Source: Salaquimonas sp.
GTDB lineage: Bacteria; Pseudomonadota; Alphaproteobacteria; Rhizobiales; Rhizobiaceae
Direction of reading: 5' to 3'
Assembly (NCBI GenBank): GCA_028289365.1
Contig: JANQQM010000077.1
Coordinates: 1 to 34,982 of the forward strand
Length of the DNA: 34,982 nt
Shown: positions 25,626 to 33,774 of the stretch, one piece after another
Numbering within the stretch: position 1 is the stretch's first letter
Layout of the letters: every line of letters starts with the position of its first letter
Program-made: the position numbers and the translations under genes
The notes under the pieces: model-generated
What the model saw: only the letters and a program-made list of their open reading frames with translations
Told to the model about the DNA's origin: nothing
Database searches by the model: none

Positions 25626-27139
25626 GCAAGCCCAACATCCTCTGCATCTATATTGACCAGCTTCGCGAAGATGCACTTGGTTGCACGGGAAATCCCCTGA
25701 TCCGTACGCCGAATATCGACCGGCTGGCGAATGAGGGCGTGCGGTTTTCAGAAGCCTACGTCTCTACACCGTTGTGTACGCCGTTCCGGGGTTCCTTTCT
25801 GACGGGCAAGTACGCACATGCGGCAGGCGTGCATGCCAACCATTTCCCAATCAGGACCAATCAGAAATTCCTGCCACACTACCTGGCTGAAGCCGGTTAC
25901 AACACAGGCTATATTGGCAAATGGCATTTGTACGGCGGCCCAAAACCAGGTTTCGTCCCTCCAGGCCCCGATCGTTGTGGATTTGAGACCTTTGTCGGAT
26001 TTAATCGGGGGCATGAATATGACCGTTCCATCTTCTATTTTGACGACGGTCAACCCTATCATTGCCCCAGGCACGAGCCAGATTTCCAGACAGACCAGGC
26101 AATTGATTTCATGAGCCGTGCATTGGACGACGATGACAGGCCGTTCTTTACCTATCTTTGCCTCGGACCGCCGCATCATCCGATGAAAATACCCGATCAC
26201 TGGAAACACCTGTATAAGCCCGGGGAAGTGCTGCTTCCAAAAGGCGTGCCGGACCCGGAACTTCAAAAAAAGGTGCAGGGCGAGATAATTGCGCGGGATT
26301 TTGGTGGTGATCCGACGAATGCCGATCACAGCCATATTGACTACCGGAAAGTACCAAGCGGAGAGCCTGAAACGGAGGACGAAATCCGCAAATATATTGC
26401 CGAATACTATGGCATGATTGCTAATGTGGACTGGAATGTCGGCCGCATTCTCGATTGGCTGGACGCGCGTGGTATAGCTGACAATACTTGCATCCTGGTC
26501 TTCTCTGATCACGGCGATATGCTAGGGCAACATGGCTATTATTGCGGCAACAAGCGGGTCGCCTATCGAGGTTCCATGCATGTTCCGGTATTGGTTCGCT
26601 ATCCCGGTCAACTGCCGGCGGGTCGGGTGTCTGATGCATTGATAGACCTGTCCGTCGATTCCTTACCCACACTCCTGGAGATTGCCGGCATCGCGGCACC
26701 CCCTGGCATACACGGCAAGAGCTTCCTGGCGCAGGCTAGGGGTTCAGGCATCGACACTCACGACGCGATTTACTATCAACTCATGTTGCAGAAAGGCGGG
26801 CTGGAGGGCGACGTGCATCCAGTTGCCCTAAGGGGCTGTCGGGACAGGAATTGGCTTTATGTTCGGTCGAAGGACGGGCCTCGCATGTTGTTCGACCTTA
26901 AGGCTGATCCAGATGAGGAAGTAAATCTCATTAGCGATCCATCCTATGCAGAACAATTGGCGAGTCTGGACAATTGGGTTTTGGCGCGGATGAAGGAAAC
27001 CAGCGATGACTGGGATCAGGAGCATGAATTCCCACCGCCAGACTTTGTTACCCATAAGGACGCCGCCAGGCTCCACGGTCAGACGTTGAAACAAGCAAGG
27101 ATCCTGACTGCGCCGGGATCATTACAACCAGGGCAATAA
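25622..27139 (+). CDS. Type I sulfatase, paralogue of the upstream gene
   Basis: This is a 505-residue sulfatase starting in the 4-base overlap with the previous gene. It shares long blocks with its neighbour (PNILCIYIDQLREDALG, STPLCTPFRGSFLTGKYAH, GKWHL, PDFQTDQAIDF, VFSDHGDMLGQ), so the two arose by tandem duplication. C52 in C-T-P-F-R would become formylglycine. It is cytoplasmic, with no signal peptide. The pair may remove different sulfates from one substrate or act on two related substrates. No T-rich terminator is obvious right after the stop. Confidence 0.92.
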   Translation: MSKPNILCIYIDQLREDALGCTGNPLIRTPNIDRLANEGVRFSEAYVSTPLCTPFRGSFLTGKYAHAAGVHANHFPIRTNQKFLPHYLAEAGYNTGYIGKWHLYGGPKPGFVPPGPDRCGFETFVGFNRGHEYDRSIFYFDDGQPYHCPRHEPDFQTDQAIDFMSRALDDDDRPFFTYLCLGPPHHPMKIPDHWKHLYKPGEVLLPKGVPDPELQKKVQGEIIARDFGGDPTNADHSHIDYRKVPSGEPETEDEIRKYIAEYYGMIANVDWNVGRILDWLDARGIADNTCILVFSDHGDMLGQHGYYCGNKRVAYRGSMHVPVLVRYPGQLPAGRVSDALIDLSVDSLPTLLEIAGIAAPPGIHGKSFLAQARGSGIDTHDAIYYQLMLQKGGLEGDVHPVALRGCRDRNWLYVRSKDGPRMLFDLKADPDEEVNLISDPSYAEQLASLDNWVLARMKETSDDWDQEHEFPPPDFVTHKDAARLHGQTLKQARILTAPGSLQPGQ

Positions 27140-27762
27140 TGGAATCTCGCAATCCCCTTCAGGATTAGACGAGGGACCATGTTTTGAGAGGGGCGGAAGA
27201 TGGCAATCTGTAGCAACTACACGGATCGCTAAAAACAACACTTTATCTGATCTGTTCCGGACGAAAATTGCTGGGCATTCTATTACGCAGGTATTAGCGG
27301 CACCATCATGCGCCTAGAGGGATTATATGTTGACATCTTTCGTAGTCCGACAGGAACTGTGGCAGTCTTTGGATGTCCGCTTTTGGCACATTTCAGACCT
27401 CGTCGTGGTGTCGCGGCTGGAATAAGCTGACTAACGTTGAATTTCTGCTTTTGTGAAATTGAGTGCCTGTTTTCGCAGCTGCAGCGAACGTCTATTTCCC
27501 CCCATTACCTGACTTTCGCTGATGCGCCATTGGCCGGCGGGAGTTGGCACATTGGATCATGATTCGGGAGATCCTGTTTCCCTCTTGGTATGGTATATTC
27601 CGACCATTACGCGGACCTCGCAACTAGCCAGTAACTCTCGAAATTTCACTGGACTTCTAAGGCAAAGGAAGCATTGCTGACATAATCTTCAGCCCGGCAT
27701 TACGGGCTTTGCTCAGTGACAGGGGCAGATCGCCGCCTGTCCTGAACAATAGGAGACGACAA
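27140..27762. other. Gene-free gap left of the recombinase cassette, with one TGTCC repeat
   Basis: No convincing gene is seen in these ~620 bases. A copy of the dispersed repeat (ATGTCCGCTTTTGGCACATT) lies at 27373-27392. A small hairpin AGCCCG/CGGGCT is at about 27691-27708, shortly before the cassette. The left end of the mobile cassette may fall here, but no direct repeat pair marks it. Confidence 0.45.
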
Positions 27763-28044
27763 ATGCCAAATTTAAATAGCCTTACTATCGAGAAGACCTG
27801 CGATGGAAACGCCAGTAAACCAGCCAGGACAAGGCCGGCCAGAACGACCAAATCAGACAAACTTCTCAAGCTACTCCGATCAAAGCGTGGCGTGACCATA
27901 GAACAATTACAAGAGACAAGTGGCTGGCAGGCGCATTCGGTTCGCAGCTTTCTGTCGGGGACTGTCAGGAAGAAACTCGGCCATGAACTGACTAGCAAGA
28001 CGGACAACAAAGGCTTACGCCGTTACCAGCTTGTTGAAGCCTGA
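27763..28044 (+). CDS. DUF3489-type protein
   Basis: This is a 93-residue basic protein starting at ATG 27763 behind AGGAGA. After an N-terminal stretch rich in Lys, Arg and Thr, residues ~30-90 hold the DUF3489 pattern (LLKLLRSKRGVTIEQLQET, SGWQAHSVRSFLSGTVRKKL), which looks like a small winged-helix DNA-binding fold. Members nearly always sit next to DUF2924 and a large serine recombinase, as here (3 bases to the next gene). It is likely an accessory or regulator of the recombinase. Function is not established. Confidence 0.88.
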   Translation: MPNLNSLTIEKTCDGNASKPARTRPARTTKSDKLLKLLRSKRGVTIEQLQETSGWQAHSVRSFLSGTVRKKLGHELTSKTDNKGLRRYQLVEA

Positions 28045-28047
28045 TCG

Positions 28048-28500
28048 ATGGCGTCGCGAAGCAAGTCAAAACTAATTGACATTAAAGATATCTCCGTGCT
28101 GGAGACGCTTGGCAGGTTCGAGTTGGTTAATGGCTGGATCAGAATGCATGGGCGCACACCGCCCAAGCATCTTTCTGCGATATTTCTGCGGCGGGCGCTG
28201 GCCTATGAACTTCAATGCAAACAAGCGGGCGGGCATTCTCCGTCAGTTCGAAGGGCGCTTAGGACTGCTCTGAAACCGGATGGTAGCGAAACCGCTGCAC
28301 CATCAACAGCACCCATCTTGTCGCCGGGCACCCAGCTTGTTCGCGAATGGAATGGTCGAAGCTACCGGGTAGAAGTGGCAAAGGACGGATTCCTGTTTGA
28401 CGGTAAATCCTACCGTTCGCTCAGTGCTATTGCCAATAAGATCACGGGTACGAATTGGTCGGGACCGCGTTTCTTTGGTCTGGCGAAACGATCGGGTTAG
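28048..28500 (+). CDS. DUF2924-type protein
   Basis: This 150-residue protein matches DUF2924: FLRRALAYELQCKQAGG in the middle, and a C-terminal GTQLVREWNGRSYRVEV followed by KSYRSLSAIANKITGT and NWSGPRFFGL. The C-terminal module resembles DNA-binding parts seen in recombinase-associated proteins. It lies between the DUF3489 gene and the recombinase with gaps under 10 bases, so the three form one operon. Role unknown; the conserved trio suggests site-specific recombination. Confidence 0.9.
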   Translation: MASRSKSKLIDIKDISVLETLGRFELVNGWIRMHGRTPPKHLSAIFLRRALAYELQCKQAGGHSPSVRRALRTALKPDGSETAAPSTAPILSPGTQLVREWNGRSYRVEVAKDGFLFDGKSYRSLSAIANKITGTNWSGPRFFGLAKRSG

Positions 28501-28508
28501 GATTCTCA

Positions 28509-30152
28509 ATGATGAAGAAGATCCGCTGCGCCATCTATACACGCAAATCCTCCGAAGAGGGTCTGGAGCAAGACTTCAACTCGCTTGATGCACAGCGTGA
28601 AGCCTGTGCATCTTACATTGCCAGTCAGAAGCATGAAGGCTGGGTATTGCATGCAAAGCACTATGATGATGGCGGTATATCTGGTGGCCATCTGGAACGC
28701 CCTGCCCTGCACCGATTACTAGCTGATGTAGATGATGGCGCAGTTGATCAGATCGTTGTCTACAAGATTGATCGATTGACGCGATCGCTGGCCGATTTTG
28801 CCAGGCTGGTCGATCGCCTTGAATCAGCGGGTGCCTCCTTCGTCTCTGTAACGCAATCCTTCAACACAGCAACCAGCATGGGACGTCTGACCTTGAATGT
28901 CCTGCTCTCCTTTGCCCAGTTTGAACGCGAAGTGACGGCAGAACGCATAAGAGACAAGATCGCTGCCTCAAAGCAAAAGGGCATGTGGATGGGTGGCAAC
29001 ATTCCGCTTGGCTATGACATCGCCGGTCGAACGCTGACCATCAATGCGATTGAAGCTGCAACCGTCCGAACCTTGTTTGATCTCTACGAGAAACACGGAA
29101 CCATCCGTGCAGTTGTCGTTGAAGCTGAACAAATGGGATTACGCTCCAAGGTCCGAACATCACCAAGTGGAAAGACTACAGGTGGCAGGCTGTTCGATCG
29201 CGGTCATGTTCATTACCTCCTGACCAATCCTGTCTATGCCGGCAAGATCAGACATAAAAACCAAACTCATGATGGGTTACATCCTGCCATTATTGAACCG
29301 GACCGGTGGCAATCAGTTCAGGACCGGTTGATGGCGCAGGCATCGCGCGGCAGGCAGAACCAAAAAAACGGTTCCAATATATCCCTGCTTGCTGGAAAGC
29401 TAAGAGATGAAACCGGCGATCGTCTTACGCCAAGCCATACCAGCAAGCATGGACAACGCTACCGCTATTATGTCTCGCATCGACTGATCAAGCATTCAGG
29501 AGAAGCACATCAAGATGGTTGGCGGCTTCCAGCCAGGCCGCTGGAGGACCGAATTGCAAAAGCTGTCCTGGATCATCTGGAAGGAAAGGCTGTCGGCGAT
29601 CTATTGCTTGAAGCAAATGCCGACAAAATCGCAAGACTACAGAAGACGATTGGCAGCATGACGGCAGGCAATGAAACCAAGTCACGCCTCTTGTCGCTGA
29701 TCAAAGAAGTCAGGCTGGAACCCGGATCCGCATCGATCACCTTGGACGCGCACAAGACAGGCAAGGCACTTAACGTAGATCCGGCGCGCATCAATCCGGA
29801 AACTCTACAGTTCTCTTGCCCATTCCAGACCAGAAAACGTGGCGTGGAAACAAGGCTCATCCTTGGTAAGGAAAATCAATCCGTTGACCCAGTCCTTATC
29901 CGCAATATTGCCAGAGCCCATCATTGGTATGAGGCAATCAAATCAGGTCTCTCCTATGAAGAGATCGCGAAACGAGACCGGGTATCAAAACACCGGGTCA
30001 TGCAGACCATCCATCTGGCATTCCTGTCGCCGCAAATCGTCAAGAACATCCTGCAAGGTAATCAACCGACAGACCTGACTACGAAGAAACTTCTGTGCAA
30101 CCCACTCCCCTCATGCTGGAAAGCACAAGATCAACAGCTGAAGGCGCTTTAA
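28509..30152 (+). CDS. Large serine recombinase
   Basis: This is a 547-residue resolvase/invertase-family recombinase from ATG 28509 (AGGA 6 bases upstream; ATG 28512 also possible). The N-terminal catalytic domain has the nucleophile S14 in IYTRKSSEEG, then VYKIDRLTRSL and FAQFEREVTAERIRDKI. The recombinase domain follows (GYDIAGRTLTI, LTNPVYAGKI), and then a zinc-ribbon-like region in a degenerate form (YRYYVSHRLI). It would integrate or excise DNA without needing short target homology. It is followed by AACAGGGAA repeats and a truncated dehydrogenase gene, which may mark the edge of the element. Confidence 0.93.
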   Translation: MMKKIRCAIYTRKSSEEGLEQDFNSLDAQREACASYIASQKHEGWVLHAKHYDDGGISGGHLERPALHRLLADVDDGAVDQIVVYKIDRLTRSLADFARLVDRLESAGASFVSVTQSFNTATSMGRLTLNVLLSFAQFEREVTAERIRDKIAASKQKGMWMGGNIPLGYDIAGRTLTINAIEAATVRTLFDLYEKHGTIRAVVVEAEQMGLRSKVRTSPSGKTTGGRLFDRGHVHYLLTNPVYAGKIRHKNQTHDGLHPAIIEPDRWQSVQDRLMAQASRGRQNQKNGSNISLLAGKLRDETGDRLTPSHTSKHGQRYRYYVSHRLIKHSGEAHQDGWRLPARPLEDRIAKAVLDHLEGKAVGDLLLEANADKIARLQKTIGSMTAGNETKSRLLSLIKEVRLEPGSASITLDAHKTGKALNVDPARINPETLQFSCPFQTRKRGVETRLILGKENQSVDPVLIRNIARAHHWYEAIKSGLSYEEIAKRDRVSKHRVMQTIHLAFLSPQIVKNILQGNQPTDLTTKKLLCNPLPSCWKAQDQQLKAL

Positions 30153-30411
30153 GGAGGGATCGCTGTCGCCACTTGGCGGGATCGATCACCCAATCACGCA
30201 TCAGCGCATGCCAAACCCCAGTCCCCAAAATGCCGAACCGAGACAAAGCCGTATATGAGGCAAATTCATGGTGCAGACGCGGTCTCAGTATTGATACCCC
30301 GGCCACAACCCATTGAAACCACGCAGGTATTGCCAGGCAGGAGCTACTGGTGTGAATTTACAAGAGTGAGTGGCTGTGCTGGCAGTCCTGATCTAACCGG
30401 TCTGGCACTGA

Positions 30412-30562
30412 TTTTCCCTGTTTAACAGGGAAAAAACAGGGAAAATTGCGGTTTTTCGGCAAATTTGGGGAAAGATAAGCCAGATTACTGATTAATTACA
30501 GTGTTTTAAAGGTAAGTTACCTACTTTTCATAACAGGGAATTTAATTCAAGGAACAGGGAAA
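30412..30562. repeat. Cluster of AACAGGGAA repeats downstream of the recombinase
   Basis: TTTTCCCTGTT (30412-30422) and AACAGGGAAAA (30424-30434) form an 11-1-11 perfect palindrome. Direct copies follow at 30435-30445, 30532-30540 and 30553-30562, so five copies of the motif lie within 151 bases. They could be recombinase recognition or accessory sites, or a regulator's array. The flanking stretch 30153-30411 shows no gene. Confidence 0.7.
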
Positions 30563-30585
30563 TTTTATGGAGTATCAGTGATTAA

Positions 30586-30741
30586 GCACCAATACAGAAT
30601 CAAAGGATAGGCGTGCCATTTGGCTGGGTTGCAAGGTCGGAAGAACTCGCAGACGTCGTGGCATTTTTGCTGTCGGATCGTTCCAGCTATCTTACAATGC
30701 AGGACATTGTTGTTGATGGCGGCAGCGCGCTTGGAGCTTGA
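30586..30741 (+). pseudogene. 3' remnant of a short-chain dehydrogenase/reductase gene
   Basis: The frame from the stop at 30583-30585 to TGA 30739-30741 encodes VPFGWVARSEELADVV, then AFLLSDRSSYLTMQDIVVDG and GSALGA. This is the C-terminal end of a classical SDR enzyme (PxGRvaxPEEvAxxvxFLxSd, YxTGqdixVDGG). The cofactor-binding and catalytic parts are absent, and 'TMQ' replaces the usual 'TGQ'. It begins about 20 bases after the last AACAGGGAA repeat, as if the gene had been cut by arrival of the recombinase element. The missing 5' part is not found at the left flank. Confidence 0.8.
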
Positions 30742-30948
30742 ATCGCAAAGTAAACCAGGAATCTTCGAAACAATGACTGTTCGATTCTGCAGCGTCATTT
30801 CCGATGTCCAATCCCTGCATAGGACCATACGGAGCTCAAAACTACCAAAGCAATTAGCCAACGCATGGTGTTTTTGATCGCTCTTTTCTAAACCTCCCGG
30901 TGCTTACAAAGAAACAATACATCGGCATTTGATAAGAAAGCCGAAAGC

Positions 30949-30970
30949 CCCGGCAATCAATTTTGCCGGG
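30949..30970 (-). terminator. Terminator hairpin after the Dps-like gene
   Basis: CCCGGCAA (30949-30956) pairs with TTGCCGGG (30963-30970) around a 6-base loop, 19 bases past the Dps-like stop. On the transcribed strand the hairpin is followed by GCTTTCGGCTTTCTT, moderately U-rich. It likely ends the two-gene operon. Confidence 0.65.
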
Positions 30971-30988
30971 ACCAGCCTTTCATGGTTG

Positions 30989-31504
30989 CTATTGTTTTGG
31001 TGAGAGATGTTGCTCGAACAGCGACAGGTGCTTTTCGATAACGACCGCCGTCTCTGTCAAATAATATGTCGTTACAGGTTCGTTTAGGTTATCTGCTTTT
31101 TGCAGGGAAAGCCGCGCCAGTTTCGCCAGCTCAGAGAAGCTGTCCAAGATGGCACTCTTGTAAGCTTCTTCATTCATGGGTTGCGCCGGGAATTCCGTGA
31201 TTGCACTTTGCTGGGCGATCGTTTTGGCCGTCGCTGGTATGAATCCTCCAAGAGCCTTGACGCGGCTTGAAAGCACTTCTGCCTGTTGTTCGAGCGCCTC
31301 AATCGCAGATCCGAAAAACGTCTTGGACCAGTTTGATGACATGCTGTTCCACTGCACATGTCGGACATTGGTCGTGACGTAGGCCATATTGATTATGAGC
31401 TCGTTCAACGTTTCGATTGCTGGTGCACGATGCTCAGGATGCACCGGGCTGTGGGTTGGTTTCAGTGTCTTTGCGATCTCACTTTTTGTCATTGTTTTGG
31501 TCAT
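30989..31504 (-). CDS. Dps-like ferritin-superfamily protein with degenerate ferroxidase site
   Basis: This is a 171-residue protein from ATG 31504 (GAGG 9 bases upstream). Length, helical pattern and the block HVQWNSMSSNWSKTFF...ALGGFIPAT match the Dps family, which coats DNA and oxidises iron with peroxide. Aligned by eye to E. coli Dps, the ferroxidase residues H51, H63, D67, D78 and E82 read H49, K61, G65, E76 and S80, so at most two of five remain. It may still form a shell or bind DNA but is unlikely to oxidise iron normally. It shares an operon with the small gene upstream and is near a divergent OxyR-like regulator. Confidence 0.8.
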   Translation of the reverse strand: MTKTMTKSEIAKTLKPTHSPVHPEHRAPAIETLNELIINMAYVTTNVRHVQWNSMSSNWSKTFFGSAIEALEQQAEVLSSRVKALGGFIPATAKTIAQQSAITEFPAQPMNEEAYKSAILDSFSELAKLARLSLQKADNLNEPVTTYYLTETAVVIEKHLSLFEQHLSPKQ

Positions 31505-31535
31505 ACTTGTTTCCCTCTTGGTTTTGTCACTATGA

Positions 31536-31838
31536 TCAAGCTGCCTGATTGGCAAAAAACGATCGTTTCCAATCTTCAGGCAGTTCGGTTCCGTATTGTT
31601 CGATAATTTCTTCGAATTGCTCTGGGTCGAGCTGATTCAGTTCAAATTCGGACTGCGCGATCAAACCGACGCTGTGTTGCGTAGCTCCTAAAACGGATGA
31701 ATCGCCAAGTGCCGCAAACTCAAATGTTTGCTGAAAAACGTTACTGACGAACTCAGGATGGGATACGAACACCTCGTAAAAAGATCCGATTAGATGCGTA
31801 TTCTCGAACAACGGTACCTCCAGATTTAATGGATCCAA
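31536..31838 (-). CDS. Hypothetical acidic protein
   Basis: This is a 100-residue frame with a TTG start at 31838, no clear Shine-Dalgarno and no internal ATG. It has no membrane segment or recognised domain. The C-terminal half (LDPEQFEEIIEQYGTELPEDWKR) is strongly acidic and looks like genuine protein. It precedes the Dps-like gene by 31 bases, which contain that gene's ribosome binding site, so the two are probably co-transcribed. The start is uncertain and the gene could be somewhat shorter. Confidence 0.5.
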   Translation of the reverse strand: MDPLNLEVPLFENTHLIGSFYEVFVSHPEFVSNVFQQTFEFAALGDSSVLGATQHSVGLIAQSEFELNQLDPEQFEEIIEQYGTELPEDWKRSFFANQAA

Positions 31839-31902
31839 TATTGGCGTTTTGCACGCCGCGAAGCTAATGAGAGGCGTGAACCTTGAGATGCATTTGTAAT
31901 TA

Positions 31903-31920
31903 ATTTTCCAGTTGGAAAAT
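31903..31920. promoter_or_regulatory. ATTTTCCA-GT-TGGAAAAT palindrome in the Dps/OxyR-like divergent gap
   Basis: This is a perfect 8-2-8 inverted repeat 65 bases upstream of the hypothetical gene and about 190 bases upstream of the LysR/OxyR-like gene. It is a good candidate operator for the divergent pair. It does not resemble the spaced ATAG-type OxyR consensus. Confidence 0.55.
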
Positions 31921-32107
31921 CTGTCAGAATTTCTAGTTCATCACGTCGGTTATCGACGCCCTCGAAATCGCAGATGGGCATCCGGTGATTTCTCGACCAA
32001 TCGAAACGGCCGATTTTTTGATCGAATTTATCGATGAGATCATCCTATTCTTGGATTCCTGTCGATAAGCGCTAGGTGAGATTTTGATCTCAATACTGGT
32101 ACAGGCC

Positions 32108-33031
32108 ATGCCCAATCTACGCCAATTAGAATACCTTGTTGCCATCGCAGAAACGCTAAACTTCCGCAAAGCAGCTGAACGAACCAACACGACGCAGCCA
32201 ACTTTGAGTGAACAGTTGAAGGCGCTTGAAACTCGGCTCGGTACGAAGCTGGTTGAGCGCACACGATCACGGGTCCTGATGACCGCAATCGGGAATCAGA
32301 TTGTTCAAATAGCCAGAAGGATGCTGGCCGATGCAGAAGAGATCAGATCACTGGCAGCAAGCGGCGGCCGCGAACTGGCAGGGGTGCTTAGGCTGGGTCT
32401 GCCGCCAACAATCGGTCCGTACCTTCTTCCGCTAATGATCCCGGAACTAAAGGAACGCTTCCCGGACTTGAAGCTATATGTCCGCGAAGAACTTCCCAGT
32501 GTTTTGATACCAGCGCTGACTGAAGGCCGTCATGATTTGGTGATGTGCCTGCTGCCGGTGAATTCATCCAATGTATGCAGCACATCCTTGTTTCGCGAAC
32601 CCCTTTATCCTGTTGTTGCATCATCACACCCATTGGCGATGCAGCATCGTATTGAACGCAAAGATCTACGCGGCGAAGAAGTGTTGGCGCTCGGCAGGGG
32701 TCATCAGCTGCATGACTTTGTGATCGCTCTGTGCGAAGAATTCGGTGCACAGATGCGTTACGACTATGAGGGTACCAGTCTTGACACGCTTCGTGAGATG
32801 GTGGCGATGGGCATGGGGACGACCTTCCTGCCTGGTCTTTACGTTGATGGGGTTGCAAAGAACGACAGTAATGTTCGGGTTCTCAATCTGGCTGACCGGC
32901 AGATCTACCGAACTGTGGGATTAGCATGGCGTCAGTCCAGCGAAAGGCAGGATGAGTATTCCAGGCTTGCTGATCTCGTACGAGATCTCATCGCGAAACA
33001 GTTTCCAAAATATCCATTGGTGTCGACTTAG
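32108..33031 (+). CDS. OxyR-like LysR regulator lacking the peroxidatic cysteine
   Basis: This is a 307-residue regulator from ATG 32108; the longer frame has no better signal. The HTH occupies NFRKAAERTNTTQPTLSEQL (18-37). The effector domain is clearly OxyR-like (LRLGLPPTIGPYLLPLMIPE, RFPDLKLYVREE, FLPGLYV). OxyR senses peroxide through C199 in a GHCLRD motif and C208. Here the motif is GHQLHD, with Q200 in place of C199, while C209 remains. The protein should therefore not form the usual disulfide. It is divergent from the Dps-like operon, a classic OxyR target. It may respond to another signal or be locked in one state. Confidence 0.85.
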   Translation: MPNLRQLEYLVAIAETLNFRKAAERTNTTQPTLSEQLKALETRLGTKLVERTRSRVLMTAIGNQIVQIARRMLADAEEIRSLAASGGRELAGVLRLGLPPTIGPYLLPLMIPELKERFPDLKLYVREELPSVLIPALTEGRHDLVMCLLPVNSSNVCSTSLFREPLYPVVASSHPLAMQHRIERKDLRGEEVLALGRGHQLHDFVIALCEEFGAQMRYDYEGTSLDTLREMVAMGMGTTFLPGLYVDGVAKNDSNVRVLNLADRQIYRTVGLAWRQSSERQDEYSRLADLVRDLIAKQFPKYPLVST

Positions 33032-33059
33032 ATAGTATTCATCGAGCAGCCAATGACAG

Positions 33060-33079
33060 TTGTCCGTTTCTGGCCCCAA
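33060..33079. repeat. Dispersed TGTCC...TGGC repeat, further copy
   Basis: TTGTCCGTTTCTGGCCCCAA matches the repeat units at 19884, 19930 and 27373 at most positions. It lies in the 110-base gap between the OxyR-like gene and the convergent DUF1801 gene. A weaker ATGTCT...TTTTGGC piece follows about 45 bases later. Confidence 0.5.
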
Positions 33080-33141
33080 GGAGATTTTTTGGCGAATTGA
33101 TTAAATGTCTGCATTTTGGCGAGTGATTGTACTAATCGTAA

Positions 33142-33519
33142 TTAACAATCGATGTCCTCACCTGAGCGCCACATCTCAAATGTGCGAGTAATAAATGCTT
33201 CCACAAGCGTTCCGGAAATTTCGGTCGACTTAGTAAAACGGATGCAGCCTTTACCAACACTTATGCCACTGAGTAGCTCACCGTCTGGATCGATTTTGGA
33301 AATGTTCCCGACATAGAGGCTGACATAAGCCCGTTGCGCGTTGAGGTGAAAAGCATAGTCACCATCAATTCCGTACCCCAACATCTTGTAGTGAATTTGC
33401 TCCTGAAGCAGAGGGGCATTTTTCTTTATCATCTCTCGGATGCTCAGGAGTTTGCTACGACGCCAATCGTCTTCGAGGTGATCCAAGTATTCCGAAGGAG
33501 TTTTGGCATTGCTCAACAT
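33142..33519 (-). CDS. DUF1801 (YdhG-like) protein
   Basis: This is a 125-residue soluble protein from ATG 33519; a GTG at 33531 is possible and neither has a strong Shine-Dalgarno. The pattern PLLQEQIHYKMLGYGIDGDYAFHLNAQRAYVSLYV and the later GISVGKGCIRF are typical of DUF1801, a small alpha/beta fold that includes proposed iron-handling proteins. It is not obviously in an operon. Confidence 0.78.
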   Translation of the reverse strand: MLSNAKTPSEYLDHLEDDWRRSKLLSIREMIKKNAPLLQEQIHYKMLGYGIDGDYAFHLNAQRAYVSLYVGNISKIDPDGELLSGISVGKGCIRFTKSTEISGTLVEAFITRTFEMWRSGEDIDC

Positions 33520-33716
33520 TACTAACCACACTGAAGAGATCTAAGGGATGTTTAACAGTACCATAACAAAACCGGTACGGTGTCTTGGTTGTACCTACGC
33601 CGCAAACAAAAGAAAAATCTATTGCCGAGATTGAAAGAGCGAATGCTCATAAAGAGAAGCCTACACTGCAAATTTCTCACAAGTAATGGCATTAGAGCGG
33701 AGCTCCAACGATGTAG

Positions 33717-33742
33717 AAGACACAATTATGTAATTGTGTCTT
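33717..33742. terminator. Perfect hairpin downstream of the cytochrome c gene
   Basis: AAGACACAATTA (33717-33728) and TAATTGTGTCTT (33731-33742) form a perfect 12-bp stem with a 2-base loop, 33 bases past the cytochrome stop. There is no T-run on the minus-strand side. It may still end transcription or protect the 3' end of the cytochrome mRNA. The remaining 230 bases to the DUF1801 gene show no gene. Confidence 0.5.
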
Positions 33743-33774
33743 ATTCCAAATCTGGAAATGCCTGCCACTCAGTA

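Noticed and set aside
25748-26512. Minus-strand open frame of 254 codons
   Set aside because: It is antisense to the second tandem sulfatase and shows no protein-like motif.
27657-28010. Minus-strand frame ending in GGDLPLSLSKARNAGLK
   Set aside because: It looks slightly protein-like but overlaps the DUF3489 gene on the other strand and matches no family I know.
30079-30316. Open frames on both strands just after the recombinase
   Set aside because: They overlap the recombinase end or each other and have no ribosome binding site; this stretch seems to be conserved element flank rather than a gene.
31946-32068. Plus-strand frame of 40 codons encoding an amphipathic segment (ETADFLIEFIDEII)
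   Set aside because: There is no start codon after the preceding stop and no ribosome binding site; it is probably chance or an unrecognisable remnant.
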